Both the position numbers and the translations under genes were made by a program. A stretch of DNA of 64,000 bases from Trichosporon coremiiforme (lineage: Eukaryota > Basidiomycota > Tremellomycetes > Trichosporonales > Trichosporonaceae): positions 557,067 through 621,066 of the forward strand of contig BCJJ01000011.1 of NCBI GenBank assembly GCA_039545355.1, in the 5' to 3' direction. The notes under the pieces were generated by a model. The model was not told where the DNA came from. It saw nothing but the letters and a program-made list of their open reading frames with translations, and did no database searches. Positions within the stretch are counted from its first letter, which is position 1. Every line of letters starts with the position of its first letter. Positions 45,895 to 55,609 of this stretch are shown here, piece by piece.

Positions 45895-46701
45895 GGCGGC
45901 GGCCGGTGTCGTGGCGGGGCGCTGGGCGGCGAGGACCTTGCACCGAGGCTCGAGAAGACCGAGATCGGTGGCGGTATGGGTATCGAGGTAGGGCTAGGTG
46001 TATGTTTGATGGCTATCGGTGTGCGTAGCTAGTCGCGGCCATGAACGCGAGCGAGCGAGAGCGCGGACTCGAAGACGATGGGGATGAGTGCAGAGTCAAA
46101 GTCGGGCTAAAGGAAGGACGACGCCATCGAGATCGGTGCTTCGGCTCGTCAGGGCACGTTAAGGCCCCGCACATGGCCGCTTCGGCCGGCAATGTAACTT
46201 CGCCACGTACACTGCAAGACGCTGCGTGTGCATGGGGTATCGATGTCCACCGATACACACCCGTAAGTGTGCGCAGCACACGACGTGGTCGAGGGCACTG
46301 CAATCAGGTCCGCAGTGTGCATCAGGTGTGCCAGATCGGAGCTCAGCAAGCGTCATGGCAGTCGGCAAAAGCAAGTTGCCCGTATCGGCGAGCGGCCCGT
46401 GAGGCAGAGCGCGAATTAGTGAACAACGCGGCTTTCTACCCCAAAGTTGCACAGTACCATGCAGCTCAAACACTCTATGCTCCTCACCAAATCCACAGAT
46501 CCAAAATGCAGAGCGGCATCAGCCTTCCTTCCCCAAAGTCCGAGGCCGTCGGCCCAGGACAGCCGGACAGCGGCGGAGGTCATGTCCGAGCGGGATCAAA
46601 TTTATGGACACTTGCAGGCGCGCGAGCGGTCGAGCGGTCCTGACGCCATATCGTCGGGCCTGGTCACTTCCACATCATCAGCAAGCAGCAGAAGAACAAT
46701 C
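45895..46701. promoter_or_regulatory. Divergent region RING ligase / small membrane protein
   Basis: The 807-bp spacer lies between divergent starts. Overlapping ORFs on both strands at 46041-46643 and 46159-46473 lack domain-like composition. Nothing else is recognised. Confidence 0.4.
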
Positions 46702-47309
46702 ATGGGGTGAACTTAAATGACCTCTGTGGTAGCTGACAGACAGAGCCTCTTTCGACGTTGCCACGGCCGGGGCCGTTGTTGCCGCCTTCCTCGCCATTGT
46801 CTGTGAGTAGTCTCTCACTTTCCGTTCCGCGGACGTGGTGCCGCAGAAACGGGAAAGCCGTCAAACGCAAGCCATTCGAGCTGACCCCAGACATTCTCCT
46901 CGTCGTCACGAAGAAGGCTACCGCCCAGCCTGAGAAGCAGAAGAAGGCTGTCGCTGTCCCCGTCGCCTCTAAGCCGAAGAGCGCCCCCGTCGTTGCCGAG
47001 AAGGTCACCGTTGTCGAGGAGGTCAAGAAGCCGGACAGCAGGCCGAATACGCCGCTGAAGGCCGTGGGACGGTCGAGCGCCACTGAGTCGTGAGTACGAA
47101 AGTGCAGGGAGCTGCAGGAGTCGCACGAACGCAGCAAGTGCTGCGGGCTGCGAGGTTGCTCGTTCCTTGAGAAGCACAGCGATCCTGTGATCGTCGCCCG
47201 TTGCTGAACAGGGGGCGCAAACACCTGGCGCCCTAGCAGCTCGCCACCCTTTGATGATCAAGCTGACATCAGTCCTCGCGGATTCCAGAGAACGAAGAAA
47301 CTCGACTAG
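46702..47309 (+). CDS. Small single-pass membrane protein of unknown family, 99 residues
   Basis: Four exons: 46702-46706 (ATGGG, 5 nt), 46744-46802, 46891-47089 and 47273-47309. Only the spliced frame reveals one strongly hydrophobic helix, GAVVAAFLAIVYILLVV (about residues 10-27), followed by a Lys/Val/Pro-rich tail of about 70 residues ending in LD. Every join uses the local CTGAC/CTGACC-type acceptor. The protein is short, tail-heavy and has no catalytic motif. It resembles signal-anchor proteins of the ER or mitochondrial outer membrane in layout; no family was recognised. The 5-nt first exon makes the start less certain. Confidence 0.6.
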
Positions 47310-47550
47310 ACGTGCGATCTCGTGGTATGCTATTTGGTTATCTCTGTGCAACAACAGCTGGTGATGAGTGCCACTCATGACGCGCAGTCTGGTTGGAAAC
47401 ACGCTAACCAACTCGTCGCTTACTGCTTACCGGGCCGCCTGGCCGCACTAATCAGCTCTAACACGCGCCCATCTTGTCATCGCTCACTTCTAGCTGTTAT
47501 CCCATATCCGACCCAGTACTCGATCCACTAGCTACTCATACCATAACGCG

Positions 47551-48231
47551 ATGAGGGTGAACTACATAACCCCAGCACGGAAACGACACAATGTGCGGAT
47601 ACGCAGACCGCACATTGCTCCGACTGCGCAGGCGCCTTCCCCCTCTCTCCTCCCCGGCTTCATCCCTCGTACGCCGTGGTCATTCAACGCTCAACGCGCC
47701 GAGGCCTCCGAGCCCGGCGAACCCCTGCCCACGCCTCGATCACCAGCAGCGAGCTCGCCCGACGCGAAACGGAGACGAGGGGACGGAGAAGACGGAGAAG
47801 AGACAAGAACAGGAAGGAATGGAATGAGGGAACCACGATTCCTCCCAGTACACCAGGGCGTGCAACTGGGCAAACCAGCCAGTCCGCCGCGCGCCATGTC
47901 GCCTGTCAAGCGGCCGCCGGTGATGAGGAGGAATGAACGCCCGCGGTTCTCCTTCGCTCAGCCTCACAGGAAGCAGGATGGCGGAGGGGATCGTGGTGGG
48001 CAACGTGGAACATACCTTCACCGACTCCGCGCCGCACCGCCCCCACCGCGGCGAGGCGAAGACGACGCCGAGACCGCCGACACACCCGCCCCTCGTGTTT
48101 CTACGTGGGCGGGGATGCCCGTTCTCTATGCCGGTAGCCGCAACAGCGACACTAGTGTCGAGCAGCTGCTGCGAATGGATCTGACTGGCGTTCGTTCGGC
48201 TCGGAGACGTCGAAACTTTGCACAGCCATAA
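47551..48231 (+). CDS. Basic, Pro/Arg-rich hypothetical protein
   Basis: An uninterrupted 226-codon frame. The product is disordered in character, rich in Arg, Pro, Ala and Gly, with Lys-Arg clusters that could serve as nuclear localisation signals (DAKRRRGDG). The most structured part is the C-terminal 40 residues, including SVEQLLRMDL and a final RRRRNF. No family is recognised. It lacks introns, unlike most neighbours, and could be a chance ORF in GC-rich DNA. Confidence 0.4.
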   Translation: MRVNYITPARKRHNVRIRRPHIAPTAQAPSPSLLPGFIPRTPWSFNAQRAEASEPGEPLPTPRSPAASSPDAKRRRGDGEDGEETRTGRNGMREPRFLPVHQGVQLGKPASPPRAMSPVKRPPVMRRNERPRFSFAQPHRKQDGGGDRGGQRGTYLHRLRAAPPPPRRGEDDAETADTPAPRVSTWAGMPVLYAGSRNSDTSVEQLLRMDLTGVRSARRRRNFAQP

Positions 48232-48697
48232 CAGTCGTCGTTGTGATTGTACGACACTGCACGCCTTCGACCAGCTTCGCTGTCATGTCCAAGCACTGAT
48301 AAGCTTACACGTATTCATGTACCCTTGTAACCCTTACCCCTCAGTTGCCATGTATTCTCGTATCTTGTGACCTGTGCCGAGTGTGAGAGCTGCGCAGCTG
48401 TGTACGTGTGAAGTGGCGCGCGTTGCGCCACTGTCTTCTGATGCTGTGTTGGGGACCCAGCACATTAGTTTGTTTCACTCGCGGCATGTTTAAGTGTGGT
48501 TTGCGACTCGTGACCATCGGTGTGCACCATTGAAGCGTGTAATGAATCACTTTCTGCAGCGTTCGCTCCACGGCGCCACGCCTGTTGACGCGTTACCTTG
48601 GTCACTGAGCCCTGACAGCCTGTCGGCGAATTGATTGTAGCAACATGCATGACAAACACCTCTAGCCTACACTTACACGGGACTGCTCGCCAGCGAG
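48232..48697. other. Intergenic region between convergent units
   Basis: The 466 bp are A+T-richer than nearby coding DNA and hold the 3' sides of two convergent units. No feature is recognised. Confidence 0.4.
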
Positions 48698-50023
48698 CTA
48701 GTACTGCCCGTGGTGGGATGCGGGGTTGAAGCTGACCGGCATGGCGTTAGCGCCGACGCCCGTCATGGGCGGGGATTCCTGGCGGTGGACACCGGCGTAG
48801 CCGTCGTAGGCGTCTTGCGGGGCGGTGGGGTCCCACTCGTAAGCCGGCTGAACGGGCGAGGTGCGCGGCTGCACCGGAGGCGGCATGTTGCTGTAGTCGT
48901 GGTCGGCGGGGTCGTAGAACGAGTCCTGGTGCGGCTGCTGCGGGTACTGCTGGTCGTAGTCTGCGAAGGAGGCCGAGCCGCCAAAGGCCGTGCCGTTGAG
49001 TGCGGGCGAGACGTCGTGCGCATCGTGCGAGTAGGCGTAGCCGTCGTCAGACTTCTCGCCGTAGTAGGCTGGCGGGCCGTCCAGCTCGTCGCCGAGAGAC
49101 ATGCGAGAGTTGCTGCCACTGACGGGAAGGGCGTGGTGCGTGTCGGCATCGCCGTGGTGGTTGAGCTCGGGCCAGAGGATCGCCTCGCCTCCCGGCTCGT
49201 TACGCCGGCGGGTCAGAAGGAAGATGAGTCCAGCAATGAGAGCGATACCACCAGCAGCAGAGCCGACAGCGATACCGATGATGGCACCCTTGGAGAGGCC
49301 ATCGTCGTCTTTCTTGCCCGCGGCGCTGGCGATCGCACTGGCCGTCTGCTCAATGGTGCGGTAAATCGTGACAAGGCCGCCGTTCGCATTGGTCGACACG
49401 AGAGCGCTCGTCTCAACCTTCTCCTCGTCCTTGGTGCTGGTGGGCTGCTCCTCGGACGAGGTCTCGGACGAGGTTGTGGAAGGCGAAGGGCCGGCCGAGG
49501 AAGTAGCTGACGGGGAGGCGGAGCTGGACGACGAAGATGACGGAGGAGCTGACGACGAAGGAGGGGCCGAAGACGACGGCGCCGTAGAAGATGAGCTAGA
49601 AGACGAAGAACCAACCGAGGAGTCTGACGAAGATGACGAAGGCTTAGCTGACGGCGAGACGGGGTGGGACGAGTCGAGACCGCCGCTTGAGGAGGTCGAC
49701 GATGTTTCAGAAGGCGGCGGGGTCACGGGCGTAGGCGGAAGGACACCACTCGTCGGCGAGGTTGTAGGCTTAGTCGTGCCGATGACAGGCGGAGCTGAGC
49801 TTGCTGTCGACGACGACGTCTCTTTAGGGTTGAACTGGGGTAAGCCCCCGCCTATTCGGGACAGGGCGTCGTCGGCCATACTCACGAGGTCGTCGAGGAG
49901 ACCTGCTCTCTCTACATTGGCTGCTCGGGCGACCATAGCATGGTGCCGGCGCGGATCCCTCGGGGCATTCGCCACAGTGGCAGCCACGAGGGGCAGCACG
50001 TACAGCAGAGACACGAGACGCAT
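48698..50023 (-). CDS. Mucin-like single-pass cell-surface protein (Mid2/Wsc-like sensor)
   Basis: The chosen start at 50023 gives 441 residues beginning with a signal peptide, MRLVSLLYVLPLVAATVANA. An in-frame start at 50086 would bury that signal. Residues 75-225 are a Ser/Thr/Pro-rich region expected to be heavily O-mannosylated. A membrane helix, AIIGIAVGSAAGGIALIAGLIFLL (about 255-280), is followed by the basic stop-transfer RRRNE. The cytoplasmic tail is rich in Tyr, Gln and Pro with a PPAYYG segment that fits a WW-domain PPxY motif. Layout matches fungal cell-wall integrity sensors, though no WSC Cys domain is present. Sensing function is inferred. Confidence 0.7.
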   Translation of the reverse strand: MRLVSLLYVLPLVAATVANAPRDPRRHHAMVARAANVERAGLLDDLVSMADDALSRIGGGLPQFNPKETSSSTASSAPPVIGTTKPTTSPTSGVLPPTPVTPPPSETSSTSSSGGLDSSHPVSPSAKPSSSSSDSSVGSSSSSSSSTAPSSSAPPSSSAPPSSSSSSSASPSATSSAGPSPSTTSSETSSEEQPTSTKDEEKVETSALVSTNANGGLVTIYRTIEQTASAIASAAGKKDDDGLSKGAIIGIAVGSAAGGIALIAGLIFLLTRRRNEPGGEAILWPELNHHGDADTHHALPVSGSNSRMSLGDELDGPPAYYGEKSDDGYAYSHDAHDVSPALNGTAFGGSASFADYDQQYPQQPHQDSFYDPADHDYSNMPPPVQPRTSPVQPAYEWDPTAPQDAYDGYAGVHRQESPPMTGVGANAMPVSFNPASHHGQY

Positions 50024-51650
50024 AGTGAGTGTTGATGGTTCGAAGGAAGGTGGGGTCGGAGGTCGACTATTGCTGATCGCAATCAAGCGAAGTCGGAGCT
50101 GAGAGCGGAATGAACGCGACTGCTGCGTTCAGGGCGAAAGAAAGAGGGGGCTGACGACAGCTGGGTCGTCACAGAGGATGGCAGAAGAGAAGCTGAGGTC
50201 GATGCAGGCGACCCGGAGGCAACAAGGGGGGGGAGAAGGGGGTTGGCTGGGGCAGGGCCGAGTCGAAGGTTGAGGTCGAAGAAGACGAAGAGTCGAGGTC
50301 GAAGAGAACCGGGTCCTGCCGGTGTTCGCGGAGCGATTCAAGATGGGAGAGATATGAGGATGAGACAAATAAAAGAGAGAGAGAGACGATTGAGAAACGA
50401 GTGTGCTGATGGACGAGGAGGCGGCTGCGGGTTTGCAGGGAGAGTAAGGCTGGCTGGCGGCTGGGGTCGGCGCGATGGGTGCACAGATCGCAGCAGAGAG
50501 GTTTGCCTGTCGGGATCGAGTAAGTAACGAGTGTGGTTAGGAGGATTAGGACACGTTAGGAGATGAGAAGGGGGCGTGTTTGACGAGAAAAGAAATGGCG
50601 TTGGCTAGAATGGTTGGTCTGATGGGCAAGGGCCATGGGACACAGACGTGTGGACCCATTGCGCGCATGGGCGTAGTAGCGCTGCAGGCTCTGAGCTCTG
50701 AGATCAGGCTGTGTCAGGCCGCGGCCCGGGCTAAGCTTGCAAGGGAATGGAGCTCCTCTCCTCAAGTAACGTTCATCGAAACTGCAGGAAGGGGGAGGAG
50801 CCAGAGAAGGAAGGGGAGGGGAACGAGGGGACCGACAGTGAACGGGCAGGGATCTAAGGGCCAGGGCCGGAGCGAGCAAGGGAGCCCTAGGTGAACCCAG
50901 GACGCGTTCCGTCGCGATTGAGCTGCGAAGGAAAAAGTGAGGCGAAGGTCGTTGGACCATGGTGGACGCGTCGGCCGGGATCCTGCGCGCGAGAGCAGGG
51001 CTGGCAAGGGCGAGGGAATGCAGTGGCGCGGATGAAGCAGCTGAGGCTTTGAGGCGAGGGGAAGGCATCAGAGGGGAAGGACGGTCTGATCGCAGTGACC
51101 GATAGCGTTGGCTGGAAGCAGCTAAGCTATAGCATCTAAGGAGGAGCCCGTCTGAGCTTCTCGGGCTGGAAGCTGGAGTAGGGTTCGACAGGTCAGCCCT
51201 GTGCGGTGCCCTTAAAGCAGTTAGACTATTCTGACCCACGCTCACTGCTTGCACTCTGCGGTCAAGCACCAGTCAAGCACACCCACCCCGGTTGAACCGG
51301 CACCCGGGTGTTAGGACCCCTTTCGTGCTGCGCAAAGAGCAGAGCCAGCGCCCGCAAGCGCCCCTCTCGTCCTGTCCAACCGGCTTCCCCCAGGGCACTC
51401 ACACACGGCACCAGGGTTCCTGTTTTAGGGCCTACACCCGATTCCAATTCCGGGCTTTATTCATGTCGCCCTCATAAGGTTTGCCCCATGCACGTGACAT
51501 GTCTCGGCTCGACTCCCACCACGTGGCTACCAGGTGTCGTGGGACGGGACCAAAACCGCGTACCGGCCATGTTTGCCACTCGATCAAGCCCGCTCGATCG
51601 CGCGTCACCGAAAGACGTCAGACCTCAAAACAACAACAGCACCTGAAGCC
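50024..51650. promoter_or_regulatory. 1.6-kb divergent region, surface protein / ING protein
   Basis: A purine-rich stretch near 50150-50430 (GA-rich repeats including AAAAGAGAGAGAGAG) probably includes the leader of the surface-protein gene. A 237-codon minus-strand ORF at 50556-51269 is Ser/Pro/Arg-rich with no domain and is not called. No RNA gene is seen. Confidence 0.45.
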
Positions 51651-52916
51651 ATGCCGAGGGGGTCTCCGCCACGCCGGCGCGAGTTGCGGTCAAGGCCGCA
51701 GCCGCAGGAGAACAAGTCGCCCTCGCCGCGCAAGACGAGGCAGACGAAGCCATCAACGGAGGGTCTGGACCAGGACAAGATCCTCGAGCTCTGGGCCCAG
51801 TTCACGGCGGACCACTACGAGATGGTCGAGCAGCTGCCGCTCGAGCTGCACCGCAACTCGCGGCTGCTGAAGGAGATGGACCAAGAGAGTGTCGGTAAGT
51901 CATTCACAGCTACTCACTGAGGACTGTTCAGCTAACATGCCAGCGCAGCAGGAGAAGCTCGAGAAGCGGATACGCGAGTACATCGCCTGGCGGACGGAGG
52001 TGGTGAAGCCGGTCGCGCAGCCGCAGGAGGCCGAGCCGGAAGCGCAGACTGCTCAACCGGAGGAGGCCAAGCCAAGAGACTTGTCCGAGGCGCGGCCGGA
52101 AGAGACGCATTCGGAGGAAGACGCGGCCGAGCGAGCGCTCTTCCCCGACGACGACGCCGATCACACGAAAGACGCGGAGCGGACCTCGGCATCGGCAGAA
52201 GTCAAGACGGAGCCTGGTCAACCGGACCTGGCATCCCAGCTCTTCCCGCCCGACTCGCCCTCGCGACTCGCCGCGTCCCTCTTCCCCTCCGACTCGCCGT
52301 CGCGCTCGCGTTTCTCGACCTCGCAACCGCCGCAGAAACGCCCGAACCTGGGCGAGATCGCGCAGCTCGTCGACGACCTCGTGCGCAATCGCGAGGAGAA
52401 GGTCGCAATCGCCGTCGGCGCTTACAACAATGTGAGGCTGAGAAGGTGACGGTAGCTGACGACCAGATCGATCGGCATATCCGCGCCCTCGACTCGGCGC
52501 TGAGTGCGCAGGAAGCAAGCCTGTTCGGATTCGAGAAGCAGCCGTCCGAGGTGCCCGAGCTCAAGATCCCCGAAGGCTTGGACGTTGATCCGTGAGTCTT
52601 GCTTTGTCTTCACCAAACCCCGTCCCCTCCCACGCGGCCCCCACCCCCAGCTCACTTGGAGGAGTGCAAAGCTGATGGCAGTAACGAGCCGCGCTACTGT
52701 TACTGCCAGAACGTCTCTTATGGCGAGATGGTCGGGTGCGACAACGACGACTGTCCGTATGAGTGGTTCCATCTCGCCTGTCTCGGCATGACGCATGCGC
52801 CGACTGGATCCTGGCTGTGCGATAACTGCCGCCCAGGCGGGGCGGGGGCGTCTGGTCCCAACCCGCCCAAGAAGACGACACCAGCCCCCGCCGATAAGAA
52901 AAAGCGGAAGCGGTAG
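51651..52916 (+). CDS. ING-family PHD-finger protein (Yng2/Pho23-like)
   Basis: Exons 51651-51894, 51944-52431, 52467-52591 and 52682-52916 give 363 residues. An N-terminal ING helix ([25 protein letters not shown], split across the first intron with [11 protein letters not shown]) precedes an acidic linker. The C-terminal PHD finger starts [20 protein letters not shown] and ends WLCDNC with the Cys4-His-Cys3 set intact, then a basic tail. The last acceptor is GCTGATGGCAG at 52671-52681; the nearer CCCCCAG would break the frame. ING proteins read H3K4me3 and anchor histone acetyltransferase or deacetylase complexes. Which one cannot be settled. Confidence 0.88.
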
Positions 52917-53063
52917 CGCCGGTGTGGATGTGAGTGAGGTGCCATGTGCCGTGTGATAGACCGTGATCTATGTTGTATGCATACTTCTACCATGTACTCT
53001 TTCCCCTTCACTGTGGTCGTTTTGACTGCGCAGGCTGGCCCCGCAACTTGCCTTCGGCGTCGC

Positions 53064-53992
53064 CTACGCCTGCCACTGCTTGAAGCGCTCGTCGGCCCAG
53101 TCGACGTACTCGCCCGTCCACTCGGGCTTGCCCTCGACGGCGAGGCCGGCAATGACGCTTCCGGGCTGGGAGGGCGGGAGGAGCTTGCCGTCCTTGTGGA
53201 GAGACTCGAACTTCTTCATCTGCGTCGGGTCCATGACGGCCGGGCCCTGGGAGCGGATGGCGCCCTGCATGTCGGTCTGGCTTGTCAGCTAACTTTCTTG
53301 ACGCCTAGCTGCTCCAACCCCTTCCCCGTCCTCTTCCCAGGCTTTGCAGAGAACACGAGAGAAGAGAGGAGTAATGAGCACAACTCACATCAACGACGCC
53401 GGGCCGGACAGAGTAGAACACGACGTTGCTGTCCTTCTCCTCCGTCGCGAGCGTGCGCGCAAACGAGTTCAGACCAGCCTTGTTCATCGAGTACATGCCC
53501 CAGGCCTGGTATCCCGTTCCGCTGGCGCCGGAGGAGATGAACACGACGCGCGACGGGGAGCCCTCCTTCGCCGACTGGCGCAGGTACGGCATCGCGGGCT
53601 GGATCAGGTAGAGCGCCGAGAGGAGGTTGACCTGGATCGAGGGCACGAGCGAGTCAAGCGGGACATCGGCGAGCTTGCCTTGTACGTTAGCTTCGCGTAT
53701 GCCTGCCAAGCTGCTTGCTGCTGGCTCCATGCATTCCTTACGCCCAGCATGCCCAGCAGGAGCTGCGGCTCCGTGATCGGTGCCAGCTCAAGCTCGCGGC
53801 TCCGCTGCCAATCACACGTAAGCCGATGCATGCCGCTCGGTGCGCCATTAAATGTGCTGTGCAGCGAGGGTGGGGTGCTTGCATGTGCTGCATGCTGCAC
53901 GCGCTGCACCTCGGCGCACCCCCATACGGGCGCACGGCACGCGTGGGTGAAGCTGACGCCGGGGGCGCGAAGCAAGTCACGCTGCAACTGGA

Positions 53993-54073
<81 letters not shown>

Positions 54074-54536
54074 GAGGGGGCGTCGCTGGTGACTTTGCCG
54101 CAGTCGGCGGCGACGTCATAACGAGTATGCGGGGAATTTTCACGGCGCTGGTCTTCTGCCGGCCCAACAGCGACGGCGACCACGCCGCTCACTCCCACGC
54201 GTTCGGGACACAGCGACGACGCCTACACAACGGTACGCAAGCCGGGTTTGACTCACCCATGGGCTCGAGGGAGCCGGCATTGAGGACGAGGCCGTTGAGC
54301 TGGCCGAACGAGTCGATTGCGGCGCGCACGGCCTTGACGTTGTCTTCGGGCTTTGCGACGTCTCCTGAGACATTGACGAGACGCTCAGGGTAGGACTCGG
54401 CGAGCTTGGTCAGGTCGGGGGTAATTGTGCGCTGGAGAGTGACGAGGCGCGCCCCGTGAGCGGAGAGGAGGCGCTGGGCGATGGCGAGCCCGAGACCGCG
54501 ACTGGCACCGGTGAGGATGAGGACAGGGGAGGCCAT
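53064..54536 (-). CDS. Short-chain dehydrogenase/reductase
   Basis: Exons 54536-54257, 53678-53389 and 53276-53064 give 260 residues. The NAD(P)-binding TGASRGLG, the NAG motif in LVLNAG, the catalytic Ser in FISSGASG, and YSMNK (YxxxK) are all present, followed by VRPGVVDTDMQ. Overall pattern resembles benzil-reductase/sepiapterin-like SDRs. Substrate unknown; cytosolic location likely. The first intron, 578 nt, is about ten times the local norm and contains the poly-G/poly-C tract. It converges with the ING gene, 147 bp apart. Confidence 0.9.
53994..54070 (+). repeat. 77-nt poly-G tract with one central C (38 G, C, 38 G)
   Basis: The plus strand reads G at 53994-54031, C at 54032 and G at 54033-54070. 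It lies in the first intron of the SDR gene, whose RNA would carry poly-C. Exact length in an assembly is unreliable for such homopolymers. Confidence 0.9.
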
Positions 54537-54584
54537 TGTGGAGGTGTGAGTGGAGGTGAGGATCGGTGAAGGAAGGTACAGGTG

Positions 54585-54632
54585 GGTGGACTGGTGGACT
54601 GGTGGACCGGTGTACCGGTGGACTGGTGGGTG
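54585..54632 (+). repeat. Minisatellite, unit GGTGGACT, about six degenerate copies
   Basis: Units at 54585, 54593, 54601, 54609, 54617 and 54625 read GGTGGACT or single/double-base variants (GGTGGACC, GGTGTACC). They lie about 50-100 bp upstream of the SDR start. Confidence 0.8.
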
Positions 54633-54830
54633 CGGTGCCGGTACGGTGTGGGTTGTGGGTTGTGGGTCCGGCGACTGGCTGACGGAGGGATAGGCGGCGG
54701 CCAAGGAGCGTCAAGGCTCAGCCAAGCACCATGCGGGCAGCCTTGCAGCCTCGGCAGGCAGGCAGGCGCCAGGCGCCCAGTGGTTGGCGCTGGCTGGCTG
54801 ACGCTGGCTGCTGACTGAGAGCATCCACCT

Positions 54831-54852
54831 GCATGCATGCATGCATGCATGC
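54831..54852 (+). repeat. Simple repeat (GCAT)5.5
   Basis: A perfect self-complementary tetranucleotide run. Confidence 0.95.
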
Positions 54853-55609
54853 TCGCTGGCCGTCAGGGTCGGCGCCGGCCGAACGAACCTAGCACCTCAG
54901 CTCCGCTCCCTTGCTCAGCCCCCTCACGCAGCGCATTCAGCGCAGCCTATCCAGCGGGCCGCCCCCGGGCACTCCCCCGTCCCCTCCCCCCTCACTCCTG
55001 ACCTCCTTGTGTCGACCTCCCCGTTTAGTCTCCGTCCGTCACCTGCGCAAATGCCTCTTCGCTTCCTCCATCCACCGACATCCCACACGCCCCCTTCCAT
55101 CCATTCCTCCCAACCCAACACCAACCCAAGCCTCGTCGGCACCGTCCATTCATCCTCCCTCCCCACACCGACACCATCCATCGCCACTCCGACACCGACT
55201 CCACCGGCCCATCCCAACACCGCCCGCTACTCCACTCCCACCAGAACAACCCACACTCGCCGCACTTTGCATACGTCCCTGGATCCTGACCGCCATAAGG
55301 TTGCTACCTCCTTCTGAACACCAAATCCGATCCTTCTGTTCTTCTTGACAACCCATCGTCGGATCATCCATCGCATCACTCACCATCCACGACACCCCCC
55401 TCACCGACGCCGTCTCGGAAGTCGGTCTCAGTTGCTACTCGACACGGCAGCTCCACCTGACAACCTTCGATTCGTTATAACCCTCGATCGTCCGCGCGGC
55501 GCGTGCACCGCTTCAGCTCTTATCTTCCCTTCCTTCCCCCTCTCCTCGTCACGATCGCCGCCGGCTCGGACTCCGACGTCCCAGCACGGACCATCCCCGA
55601 CCACCCCGC

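Larger units (their letters stand above)
54537..55609. promoter_or_regulatory. Divergent region SDR / SKN7 with minisatellite and (GCAT)n
   Basis: The 1.07-kb spacer contains an 8-bp minisatellite at 54585-54632 and (GCAT)5 at 54831-54852. From about 54900 to 55600 the plus strand is C/T/A-rich and G-poor, typical of a long fungal 5' leader of SKN7. The ORFs in it (for example 54841-55317) have leader composition. Confidence 0.5.

Noticed and set aside
50556..51269. 237-codon minus-strand ORF
   Set aside because: Ser/Pro/Arg-rich shadow-like sequence in GC-rich non-coding DNA; no start context or recognisable segment.
52599..52916. ING last exon beginning at the CCCCCAG acceptor or as a separate ORF
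   Set aside because: That acceptor breaks the frame; GCTGATGGCAG at 52681 restores the conserved PNEPRYC start of the PHD finger.
53605..54393. Gly- or Pro-homopolymer proteins crossing the poly-G tract
   Set aside because: They are translations of the homopolymer in every frame, inside an SDR intron.
54841..55348. Overlapping ORFs upstream of SKN7
   Set aside because: Pyrimidine-rich, G-poor leader sequence gives His/Pro/Thr-rich translations in two frames.
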